Source: an uncultured Oscillospiraceae bacterium
GTDB taxonomy: Bacteria > Bacillota > Clostridia > Oscillospirales > Oscillospiraceae
Reading direction: 5' to 3'
Assembly: GCA_934515035.1 (NCBI GenBank)
Contig: CAKSXP010000116.1
Coordinates: forward strand, 1 to 6,136
DNA length: 6,136 nucleotides
Position 1 is the stretch's first letter; each line of letters begins with the position of its first letter. Under the pieces are notes generated by a model. That model did no database searches. It saw only the letters and a list, made by a program, of their open reading frames with translations, and had not been told where the DNA came from. The position numbers and the translations under genes were made by a program. This document shows, in pieces, positions 1 to 5,679 of the stretch.

Positions 1-260
1 CGCATGGAAGCGCTGTCTGTGCCCCAGTCATCCGTGATGGCGGAGGTATCCCAGCCGCCGTCCGAACCGGCGGAACGGTTTTGCTCTGCTTTTTGCTGCA
101 CAGCCGCAGCATTTTCTTCTTTTTTGGCATATAATGCCTCAATTTCCGATACGTCGTAGCTCGAGCCGCAGTATTCACATTCGAGTTTTCCGGACGCGCC
201 AGCAAAATGCAGAGGTCCGGTGCAGGCCGGGCATTGATAGTTCGTTACCTGTGTTGGCAT
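1..260 (-). CDS. TFIIB-type zinc-ribbon protein (YdjG-like), N-terminal part only
   Basis: This partial gene starts at 260 and runs off the left edge, so 86 complete codons are visible. The start follows a GAGGGTG ribosome binding site at about 264-270. The protein opens MPTQVTNYQCPAC and carries a four-cysteine zinc ribbon: C10 and C13, then C28 and C31 in a CEYCGSSYD knuckle. A charged, probably helical segment follows at about residues 38-65 (EIEALYAKKEEN), then a Ser/Gly/Asp/Trp-rich stretch. Proteins that begin this way in Clostridia are usually annotated as TFIIB-type zinc-ribbon proteins and resemble B. subtilis YdjG, in which the ribbon precedes a membrane-spanning C-terminus. Whether this one has membrane helices cannot be seen here. 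It lies in the same direction as the SPFH operon but beyond a hairpin at 289-318, so it may be a distal operon member or a separate unit. The zinc-ribbon call is firm; the YdjG equivalence is inference. Confidence 0.85.
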   Translation of the reverse strand, partial: MPTQVTNYQCPACTGPLHFAGASGKLECEYCGSSYDVSEIEALYAKKEENAAAVQQKAEQNRSAGSDGGWDTSAITDDWGTDSASM

Positions 261-288
261 ATTCACCCTCATTTCCCTTGGAATTGCA

Positions 289-318
289 GTCTCCCGCCCT
301 ATGGATGGGGCGGGAGGC
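289..318. terminator. Strong GC-rich hairpin, possible terminator
   Basis: CTCCCGCCC (291-299) pairs perfectly with GGGCGGGAG (308-316) around an 8-base loop, and G289 can pair with C318. The hairpin begins six bases after the stop codon of the small lipoprotein gene, where a terminator for the minus-strand operon would sit. On the minus strand, however, no run of T follows it (ACTGCAATTCC). On the plus strand it is followed by ATATTTTTA, and the 290/317 pair becomes a U-G wobble, so it looks more like an intrinsic terminator for plus-strand (antisense) transcripts. It could also be an RNA-stabilising or processing stem between operon genes. The hairpin is certain; its role is not. Confidence 0.6.
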
Positions 319-324
319 ATATTT

Positions 325-654
325 TTACTTCTTCGCGTAGGTGCCGCTGAGGCCAATGCCGGAGTTTTCATTCATGGTCAGGCTGCTGCCGTCAACAGAA
401 AACGTGAAGGTCTGTGCTTCATCCCAAAGCTCGAGCTGGATGGTGACCTGATCGCCATCAATGGTGTAGGTACCGTCCTGCTTGGAGAACTCATTTTCAA
501 ATTTGACCTTGCCGTTTCCATCAAACGTCCATGTGATGGTGCCGTCCGCACCGAGGTCGCCCGTCCAGGTTCCTGCGAGCGCATCCTTGCTGCCGCAGGC
601 GGCGAGTACAAGAAACATGGAAACGATGAGAAGCAGAGATACGATTTTTTTCAT
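325..654 (-). CDS. Small secreted lipoprotein with lipocalin-like (DUF5640-type) beta domain
   Basis: This gene encodes 109 residues. The start at 654 follows AAAGGA (663-668) at an 8-base spacing. Residues 1-20 form a classic lipoprotein signal: Lys-Lys, a hydrophobic core, and the lipobox LAAC with the lipidated Cys at position 20, so the protein should be anchored on the outer face of the membrane. The mature part (about 28-107) is a run of short alternating beta strands starting GTWTGDLGADG and ending SGTYAKK, with repeated turn motifs such as DGNGK and DGDQ. This pattern is typical of small lipocalin-like or DUF5640-type domains in Clostridia lipoproteins. No catalytic residues are evident, so binding or sensing is more likely than enzymatic activity. 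It lies 33 bases downstream of the DUF4428 gene in the same direction and is probably the last gene before the hairpin. The lipoprotein call is strong; the family name is from pattern memory. Confidence 0.88.
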   Translation of the reverse strand: MKKIVSLLLIVSMFLVLAACGSKDALAGTWTGDLGADGTITWTFDGNGKVKFENEFSKQDGTYTIDGDQVTIQLELWDEAQTFTFSVDGSSLTMNENSGIGLSGTYAKK

Positions 655-687
655 GATGGTTTTCCTTTCTTATTTTGAATTTTGGTT

Positions 688-1473
688 TTACGTGCGCGGA
701 GTGCCGCAGTATTCGCAGAATTTACCTGTGTTTGAACCTCCGCAGGCCGGGCAGACCCATGTGCCGGAGGCAGACACCGTCAGCGGCTGCTCGGACTGAA
801 TAACAGGTGCAGACGGCGCCGCATGGCCTTTAGCGCGGGCTTTTTCAATGGCTTCGCATATCTCGTCGGCCTGCTGTTTATATTTGCGGTACTCGATGTT
901 GTAGCTCGGATCAATGGCGCGCCCAATAGAGAAGCCGCGCGGCGCTTCCGATTCCAGCGTGACCGGGCGCGGATTGACACGGAACTTCATTTCATCGAAG
1001 TACGGGCTGCACACCGTGACGGTCAGATCAAAGTTATAGGAATATTCATAGCGCGGCGGATCGTAGCTGACCTGTTTGCCGTCCTTGTCGGTGCGTTTGA
1101 GCTCGCGCCGGTCCTCGTCCACATCCAGACGGGAACCGGTAAGCTGGCTGTAATCCAGAATATCCGGGTTTTCATCCGCCAGATCTCTTGCCTGCGTCAA
1201 GGTAAACCAGTTGTGCGTATCATCAAAGAGCACGCGCCATTCGCGCCCCAGTTCCTGCGTGATCTGGAACTGGGATGCTTTTTTTCGGTTCTCCTCGCGG
1301 TAGGCAAGCTGTGCCTTGATCTCATTTACCGTGGAGTGCCGCCGCTCGGAAAACCACGGCGAGAGCATCCGCGCGCAGTACTTGCAGCAGTTGCCGTCCT
1401 CCAGCTTGCGGTTTCCGAGCAAGCCGATCTTTTCACCGCAGATGTCACAATATTTCTTATCAAAAAGCCCCAT
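688..1473 (-). CDS. DUF4428 protein with C-terminal zinc ribbon
   Basis: This gene encodes 261 residues. The reading frame stays open upstream to 1677, but the start at 1473 is set by AAGGAG at 1480-1485 and by the family's usual beginning, MGLFDKKYC. Residues 8-64 match DUF4428: CDICG (C9, C12), GLLGNRKLEDG, then C29, C30 and C33, the conserved LSPWFSERRHST block and a helix with LAYREEN. Residues 75-200 form an uncharacterised mixed alpha/beta middle region, including YEYSYNFDLTV and an SPYFDEMKF strand. A helix at about 196-215 leads through an Ala/Pro linker to a C-terminal zinc ribbon (C241, C244, C253, C256; WVCPACG...FCEYCG). This ribbon is very like those of the SPFH protein encoded upstream. 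No signal peptide or membrane segment is visible, so it should be cytosolic. The gene overlaps the previous one by 14 bases. The molecular role of DUF4428 is unknown to me. Confidence 0.92.
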   Translation of the reverse strand: MGLFDKKYCDICGEKIGLLGNRKLEDGNCCKYCARMLSPWFSERRHSTVNEIKAQLAYREENRKKASQFQITQELGREWRVLFDDTHNWFTLTQARDLADENPDILDYSQLTGSRLDVDEDRRELKRTDKDGKQVSYDPPRYEYSYNFDLTVTVCSPYFDEMKFRVNPRPVTLESEAPRGFSIGRAIDPSYNIEYRKYKQQADEICEAIEKARAKGHAAPSAPVIQSEQPLTVSASGTWVCPACGGSNTGKFCEYCGTPRT

Positions 1474-2020
1474 AGTTATCTCCTTTTTGCTCAGTTTCTT
1501 CCAATTCTGCCGGAGTTTGCGTCTGTACTGCGAGATTTCGCAGGAATGTGTCCAGTGCGTCTGCGCCATCCGCTGAATAGCGGCATCTGATTTTCTCGCC
1601 GCCGTCTGCCCAAGTGATAGTGACTTCGCTGTTAGGGGCGTCCAGAAGTCCGTCGTCAGGTGCTTCATACGGCGCAAGATCTAAGCCAAGCACCAGTGTC
1701 TCCAGCTCCGCCCACTGCGCATCCGTCAACGGAGCATCGCGCCGCTCAACATATGTGCCGTCCTCCATGTGATATTCACAGTTGAGGAAGTGGCCTTCCG
1801 TATCGGTATCCCACTGTGAGCGGCCGGCTGTGAACCAGAAGCTATCGTCTGCGGACGATACCGTCCGCATCCATGAAATCTCAAGCAGCGCGGCTGTTTC
1901 GGAAGGGCGCTGAACGGCCGGTTCGCTTTCAGAGCGGGTTGACGCTGATCTTTGCAGCTCAAACGCGACGAATCCGACCGCCACACCCGTAAGAAAAAGC
2001 CAAATCAGCCACTTTTTCAT
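1460..2020 (-). CDS. Membrane-anchored extracytoplasmic protein of unknown function
   Basis: This gene encodes 186 residues. The chosen ATG at 2020 overlaps the SPFH stop codon in an ATGA arrangement. The longer open frame up to 2053 would add 11 residues inside the SPFH gene in front of a clear membrane segment, so it was not chosen. Residues 2-20 (KKWLIWLFLTGVAVGFVAF) form a positively charged start plus a single hydrophobic helix. No lipobox Cys and no clear AxA cleavage site are visible, so it is probably an uncleaved anchor with the rest outside the cell. A Ser/Glu/Pro-rich linker (about 24-42) precedes a globular part. That part holds a Trp-containing beta region (50-97), a helix DAQWAELETLVLGL (100-113), a strand SEVTITWADG (131-140) and a predicted helix to about 163. 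Only two cysteines, C81 and C146, are present and could form a disulfide. I do not recognise the family. Its place between the SPFH and DUF4428 genes suggests a membrane partner. Confidence 0.85.
   Translation of the reverse strand: MKKWLIWLFLTGVAVGFVAFELQRSASTRSESEPAVQRPSETAALLEISWMRTVSSADDSFWFTAGRSQWDTDTEGHFLNCEYHMEDGTYVERRDAPLTDAQWAELETLVLGLDLAPYEAPDDGLLDAPNSEVTITWADGGEKIRCRYSADGADALDTFLRNLAVQTQTPAELEETEQKGDNYGAF
1480..1485 (-). promoter_or_regulatory. Ribosome binding site for the DUF4428 gene
   Basis: AAGGAG on the minus strand lies six bases before the ATG at 1473. It sits inside the 3' end of the upstream gene. It selects this start over the long upstream extension of the same frame and implies that ribosomes finishing the upstream gene pass over it, favouring coupled expression. 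Confidence 0.85.
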
Positions 2021-3444
2021 GTTACATCCGCGTCGTTGAACGGGTCGCCGCACTCCGGGCAGAACTTCGGCGGATTCGTCGGGTCAGCCGGTTCCCAGCC
2101 GCACTTGCCGCACTTATAATGGCGTGGGGCCGCGGGCTTCGGTTTACCGCACTCGGCGCAGAATTTGCCCTTGTTTACCGTACCGCACGAACACGTCCAG
2201 GTGTCGGCGGAGGCAGTTTCGGGCTTTTTCGTGCCGCACTCCGGGCAGAATTTCCCGGTAGCGGCCGAACCGCACGACGGGCAGGTCCAGCTGTCCGTGG
2301 CCGGCTTTGGCTCGGGCTTTCTGTTTCCGCAGTTCGGGCAGAAATTGCCGGTGATGCCGCCTTGTCCGCAGCTGCAAGTCCAGCTGTTTACGGGCGCTGC
2401 GGCGGGGGCAGGTGCGCTCTGCACGGCCTGCTGCTGGGCACCCATCTGATAAAGGTTCTGTGCGTTCATACCGCTCATTTGACCGGCCATGTTCATGCCC
2501 ATGAACGCCATCGCGGGGCCCGCATTCTGATTGTTCGCTGCTGCCTGCATCGCGGAAGCCTGCGCGCCGACAAGGTGTGCCGCGGCTCTCGTCGGGTCCA
2601 TGAAGGCCGCATTGCGCTGCATTTCCTTGAGCATCTGCTCGTCCTCTTCGCTTGCCTTGACGGACGAAACGCCGAACGAGACGATCTCAAGGCCGCGCAG
2701 ATCGCGCCACTTGGATGAAAGCACATCGTTGAGTGCGTCGGCCAGCTCCATCGTGTGGCCAGGCAGCGCCGAATAGCGGATGCCCATGTCGGATATCCTT
2801 GCAAACGCGGGCTGAAGCGCAGTCAGAAGCTCTGTCTTTAGCTGGCTGTCCAACCGGTCGCGCGTGTAATCTTCGCTGACGTTGCCGCAGACATTGGTAT
2901 AGAACAGGATCGGATCACAGATACGATAACTGTACTCTCCAAAGCAGCGGACAGCTATGTCGATGTCAATGCCCGCACGCTGGTCAACGACCCGGAAGGG
3001 GACAGGCGACGGCGTACCATATTTGTTGCCGATGAGTTCCTTGGTGTTAAAGTAGTAAACTCTCTGGTCCTTGGGCGGTTCTCCGCCAAATGTGAAGCGC
3101 TTGCCGATATTTCTGAATGTATCGAGAATGCTTGTGCTCAGGTCTCCGGAGAATATTGACGGTTCCGTGGAGAAGTCATATATGAATTCTCCCGGCTCCG
3201 CACAAAGCTCAGTGACCCTGCCCTGATCGACGATGATCATGCACTGTCCGTCCGCCACGGCAATGACGGAGCCGTTTGAGATAATATTGTCGCTGCCGCG
3301 GTCATTGCTGCTGCGGCCGGAAACACGGTGCTGCCCCTTTACGGCCATCACGTTTTCGTCGATGGACTCACAATAAAAATACTCTTTCCACTGGTCGGCC
3401 ATCACGCCGCCGGCTGCGCCGAGCGCCGCTTTCATAAGTCCCAT
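2017..3444 (-). CDS. ydjI-like: SPFH-domain protein of the YdjI family with four C-terminal zinc ribbons
   Basis: This gene encodes 475 residues. An amphipathic N-terminus (MGLMKAALGAAGGVMADQWK) suits peripheral membrane contact. It is followed by an SPFH/stomatin-like domain at about 20-265, with features such as GSVIAVADGQ, a PGEFIYD strand-turn and the terminal GLEIVSFGVSSV strand. A charged helix (264-280) leads to an Ala/Gln/Met-rich low-complexity linker (about 285-352). Four zinc ribbons follow: C357/C359/C369/C372, C388/C391/C400/C403, C418/C420/C429/C432 and C445/C448/C462/C465. This architecture matches COG4260, whose B. subtilis member YdjI belongs to the PspA envelope-stress operon; SPFH proteins oligomerise and scaffold membrane domains. 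There is no transmembrane helix. The start is one base after the preceding stop, with an AAGAGGT ribosome binding site inside the upstream gene. The family call is firm. The partners and the role of the ribbons in this organism are inferred. Confidence 0.93.
   Translation of the reverse strand: MGLMKAALGAAGGVMADQWKEYFYCESIDENVMAVKGQHRVSGRSSNDRGSDNIISNGSVIAVADGQCMIIVDQGRVTELCAEPGEFIYDFSTEPSIFSGDLSTSILDTFRNIGKRFTFGGEPPKDQRVYYFNTKELIGNKYGTPSPVPFRVVDQRAGIDIDIAVRCFGEYSYRICDPILFYTNVCGNVSEDYTRDRLDSQLKTELLTALQPAFARISDMGIRYSALPGHTMELADALNDVLSSKWRDLRGLEIVSFGVSSVKASEEDEQMLKEMQRNAAFMDPTRAAAHLVGAQASAMQAAANNQNAGPAMAFMGMNMAGQMSGMNAQNLYQMGAQQQAVQSAPAPAAAPVNSWTCSCGQGGITGNFCPNCGNRKPEPKPATDSWTCPSCGSAATGKFCPECGTKKPETASADTWTCSCGTVNKGKFCAECGKPKPAAPRHYKCGKCGWEPADPTNPPKFCPECGDPFNDADVT
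2050..2388 (-). other. Tandem array of four zinc ribbons in the SPFH protein
   Basis: This stretch encodes residues 353-465 of the SPFH protein. Each unit runs roughly WTC-S-CG...GKFCPECG followed by a Lys/Pro/Glu linker. Units 1 and 3 open with CxC, and units 2 and 4 open with CxxC; all close with CxxC. Unit 4 diverges most (KCGKCGW, with a longer loop). The repeated codons suggest duplication of a two-ribbon block, which is inference. Confidence 0.88.
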
Positions 3445-3445
3445 T

Positions 3446-3982
3446 TTATGTACCTCTTTTCTGATGATCAGGGAAGCGGGAGCCTCCCAAGTATGCCCAC
3501 GGGTCTTCCGCCGCGGGGACGCGAATGCCGCTCAAAATGCTGGAATACTCCCAGAGAAACCATTCTCCGGTCGAGCCTTTCTGCCGCAGCTTCATGGGCC
3601 GGGCAGAATCGGCGCCCGCCGTTTTGAGAAAGACGCGCAGATAGCCGGGTTCGATATCCTGCGGTCTGGGGTCTGCCAGCACGTTCAGCGTGTACGGTAT
3701 GCGCGGCACGTAGCCGTTTTCAGGCGCCGCTCCTTCGAAATATGCCAGCGGCAGATAAGATTTGCCGCGCAGACGGTCGCGCAGGAACTGGCAGTCATAC
3801 GGTGTCATGGGACGCGGCCCGCGGAGAATATCCATAGCGGCAGTTCCCGCGTCTTTATCCTTGTCAAACAACGCCAGCGCGCACAAAAACAGTGCACAGA
3901 TGCGCTCCGGCTGGCGTCCCGCTGCGGCGAGTGTTTCAAATTCCGTGAGCGTTTCCGGCAGCTTTGAGATCGTGACTTGCAT
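3446..3982 (-). CDS. DUF6935-like cytosolic protein
   Basis: This gene encodes 178 residues from the ATG at 3982, which has AAAGGAG at 3990-3996, seven bases upstream. A longer start at 4012 has no ribosome binding site and would add ten residues foreign to the family start MQVTISKLPETL. No signal peptide or membrane helix is present. Visible blocks include a helix with ALFLCALALFDKDKDAG (30-46), the motif LRGPRPMTPYDCQFLRDR (53-70), PLAYFEGAAPENGY (78-91), the strand PYTLNVLADPRP (96-107), GYLRVFLKTAGADSARPM (113-130) and the end motif WFLWEYSSILSGIRVPAAEDPWA (141-163). These blocks match my memory of DUF6935, a Clostridia family of unknown function often found near SPFH and zinc-ribbon genes. 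The gene stops one base before the SPFH start, pointing to tightly coupled production of the two proteins. The coding call is secure, and the family label is moderately so. Confidence 0.88.
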   Translation of the reverse strand: MQVTISKLPETLTEFETLAAAGRQPERICALFLCALALFDKDKDAGTAAMDILRGPRPMTPYDCQFLRDRLRGKSYLPLAYFEGAAPENGYVPRIPYTLNVLADPRPQDIEPGYLRVFLKTAGADSARPMKLRQKGSTGEWFLWEYSSILSGIRVPAAEDPWAYLGGSRFPDHQKRGT

Positions 3983-3989
3983 AGTGAGT

Positions 3990-3996
3990 CTCCTTT
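3990..3996 (-). promoter_or_regulatory. Ribosome binding site for the DUF6935-like gene
   Basis: AAAGGAG on the minus strand lies seven bases before the ATG at 3982. It decides this start over the alternative ATG at 4012, which has no such site and lies only eight bases after the lipoprotein stop codon. Confidence 0.85.
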
Positions 3997-4020
3997 CCGT
4001 CTGCCCTGACATGCATGTTC

Positions 4021-5649
4021 TCAGTCCAGTCCGGTGGCGGCAATTGCGTTCAGTTCCTCATTGCCGTCGTCCAGCACCTTGAACGTCACGGTGACAATCG
4101 CACCGCCGTTCTGCCAGCAGTAGGCGTTTTTCACGCCGTCTATCTTGTAGGGTTCGCCGTCACAGCCGAATATGTCGCGGACGTCCTCGTAGAGCATTTC
4201 ATATTTGTTTTCCGAGTTTCGGATCGTCTCCCAGCCGGTTTTCAGCGTATCAAGGTTTACCTCACCGGTCGCCGCGGCATTGGATTTGCCGTATCCGGCG
4301 TCAGAAACGCCGTTCTCGGAGCCGGTGACGTCCTCGTTCTTCGGCTCCAGATCCTCATAGACGCTGGGGTCGGGATCGCCGAAGCGGATGGACATTTTGG
4401 TAACACCGTCTTCGATCATCGGCTTATACCAATTCTCATAGCTCCACGGCCGGTCATCCTCGTCTACATCTTCCCAGAGTTGACCCCACGGGCGGATCAT
4501 CATTTCGAAGTAGTAAACGTTTCCGTTGTCATCATCATATGAGCCGGTTATGGTGAGCATATTTTCAACATCTGACAGTCCTGGATCGATGATCCAGTCG
4601 GCGTGAGAGAGCGTCATTTCCTCGAACCAGCCGCCCTCGCTCATAAGCGTTCCATGTTCGCCCGTGCCGCTGCTGCTGAGCGACACATCGACCATGCCGA
4701 TGCCGCCCATGTTCTGATACTGCTCGTCGTCCCACATCTCCATCGTGCCGGTATAAGTATCGGGGTCGATATCAATGTGTGCCTCACAGTCCCAATACGC
4801 GCCCTCAAGGTCCTCATAATCGCCTTTGCAGCCGTACATATACCACCAGCCGTACCAGTCGCCGTTCCACCACGCGACAAGTTCATCGATCTCAGGCTCT
4901 GCGGCAGGCGCATCGGGACGCTCGACGGAATCGAGCGCGAAGAAGATCGTGCCGCCCATCTCAGCCTGCGTAATTCCGATGACGCCGGGCTCTTCTTCAA
5001 AGAATCCCATCTGTTCGCCCGACGGGAAATTCAGCATTCCAAGCTCATCTTCCAGTGTAAATGTATCAGGTTCTTCGCCCTCGAAGCTAAGTTCGCCGGT
5101 ATAGCCGTCGGCAGGGTCGTAGTCGATGCGCAGGTAGCTGGAATCCATCATGTCCATCTCAACGAGCGTCGCGTAGTCATAGCGTTCACCCGCGACTTCC
5201 ATCGCGTAGAGTGTATACATTCCGGCCAGGCGTCCCTTTTCGGGAGCTGCTGCCACATCGCTTGCCCAATCGGGCGCTTCCGTGCCCTCCTTGAGGTAGC
5301 GCATGACAACATCGTCGTCCTTGATCTCCAGAACGCCGTCTTTGAGCGTGCCTGTGATGGGCGCGTCGATGCCAAAAATTTTGTAGCTGCCGGAGAAGTT
5401 TTCGCCGTCGAGCGACCATGTCAATTCAAAGGCCAAATCGGTGTAAATTTCGCCCTTTCCGCCCTTTTTGAGCTCAACATATTGCTCATCGCTTTCTGGA
5501 GCGGTAAAATTCACGCCGTCTTCGGCGACAGCAATGCAGAGATATTTGCCGGTCACATCCGGTCCGCTTTCCTTGCCGCAGGCGGCGAGACTCAGCAGCA
5601 TAACAGCAGCCAGACACAGACAAAAAAACTTGGTCAGATTCTTTTTCAT
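4021..5649 (-). CDS. Large acidic multi-domain surface lipoprotein with BLIP/DUF3862-like C-terminus
   Basis: This gene encodes 542 residues. The start at 5649 follows AAGGAGG (5655-5661). A lipoprotein signal ends in the lipobox LAAC with lipidated Cys24, so the mature protein should be tethered outside the membrane. Four beta-rich modules are apparent. Module 1 (about 33-118; YVELKKGGKGEIY, LTWSLDG, ITGTLKDGVLEI) resembles the lipocalin-like fold of the small lipoprotein in this operon. Module 2 (about 140-243) opens LAGMYTLYAMEV and ends GGTIFFALDSVE. Module 3 (about 256-420) opens with the striking Trp-rich AWWNGDWYGWWYMYG. A Gly/Ser/Asn linker follows (about 436-463), then a C-terminal module (465-542; MLYEDVRDIFGCDGEPY, AYCWQNGGAIVTVTFK) that resembles the SmpA/BLIP-like or DUF3862 fold. 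Cysteine pairs C274/C288 and C496/C511 could be disulfides. The protein is strongly acidic. No enzyme motif is seen, so ligand binding or sensing is likely. It lies 30 bases after the receiver-like gene. Confidence 0.9.
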   Translation of the reverse strand: MKKNLTKFFCLCLAAVMLLSLAACGKESGPDVTGKYLCIAVAEDGVNFTAPESDEQYVELKKGGKGEIYTDLAFELTWSLDGENFSGSYKIFGIDAPITGTLKDGVLEIKDDDVVMRYLKEGTEAPDWASDVAAAPEKGRLAGMYTLYAMEVAGERYDYATLVEMDMMDSSYLRIDYDPADGYTGELSFEGEEPDTFTLEDELGMLNFPSGEQMGFFEEEPGVIGITQAEMGGTIFFALDSVERPDAPAAEPEIDELVAWWNGDWYGWWYMYGCKGDYEDLEGAYWDCEAHIDIDPDTYTGTMEMWDDEQYQNMGGIGMVDVSLSSSGTGEHGTLMSEGGWFEEMTLSHADWIIDPGLSDVENMLTITGSYDDDNGNVYYFEMMIRPWGQLWEDVDEDDRPWSYENWYKPMIEDGVTKMSIRFGDPDPSVYEDLEPKNEDVTGSENGVSDAGYGKSNAAATGEVNLDTLKTGWETIRNSENKYEMLYEDVRDIFGCDGEPYKIDGVKNAYCWQNGGAIVTVTFKVLDDGNEELNAIAATGLD

Positions 5650-5679
5650 AGTTTCCTCCTTAATAGATTGGTTCCACTT

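Noticed and set aside
134..340. Short plus-strand open frame over the start of the zinc-ribbon gene
   Set aside because: It is antisense to a clear four-cysteine zinc ribbon with its own ribosome binding site and crosses the hairpin at 289-318.
823..1590. Plus-strand open frame of 255 codons opposite the DUF4428 gene
   Set aside because: It spans two well-supported minus-strand genes, and its hydrophobic appearance is the complement of charged codons on the true strand.
4009..4018. Perfect palindrome ACATGCATGT in the gap before the DUF6935-like gene, possible operator
   Set aside because: Ten-base palindromes are expected several times by chance in a window of this size, and no second copy or promoter lies near it.
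5650..5679. TATTAA as a possible -10 box before the large lipoprotein gene
   Set aside because: No acceptable -35 hexamer occurs at 16-18 bases, and the A/T run is explained by the ribosome binding site context inside an operon.
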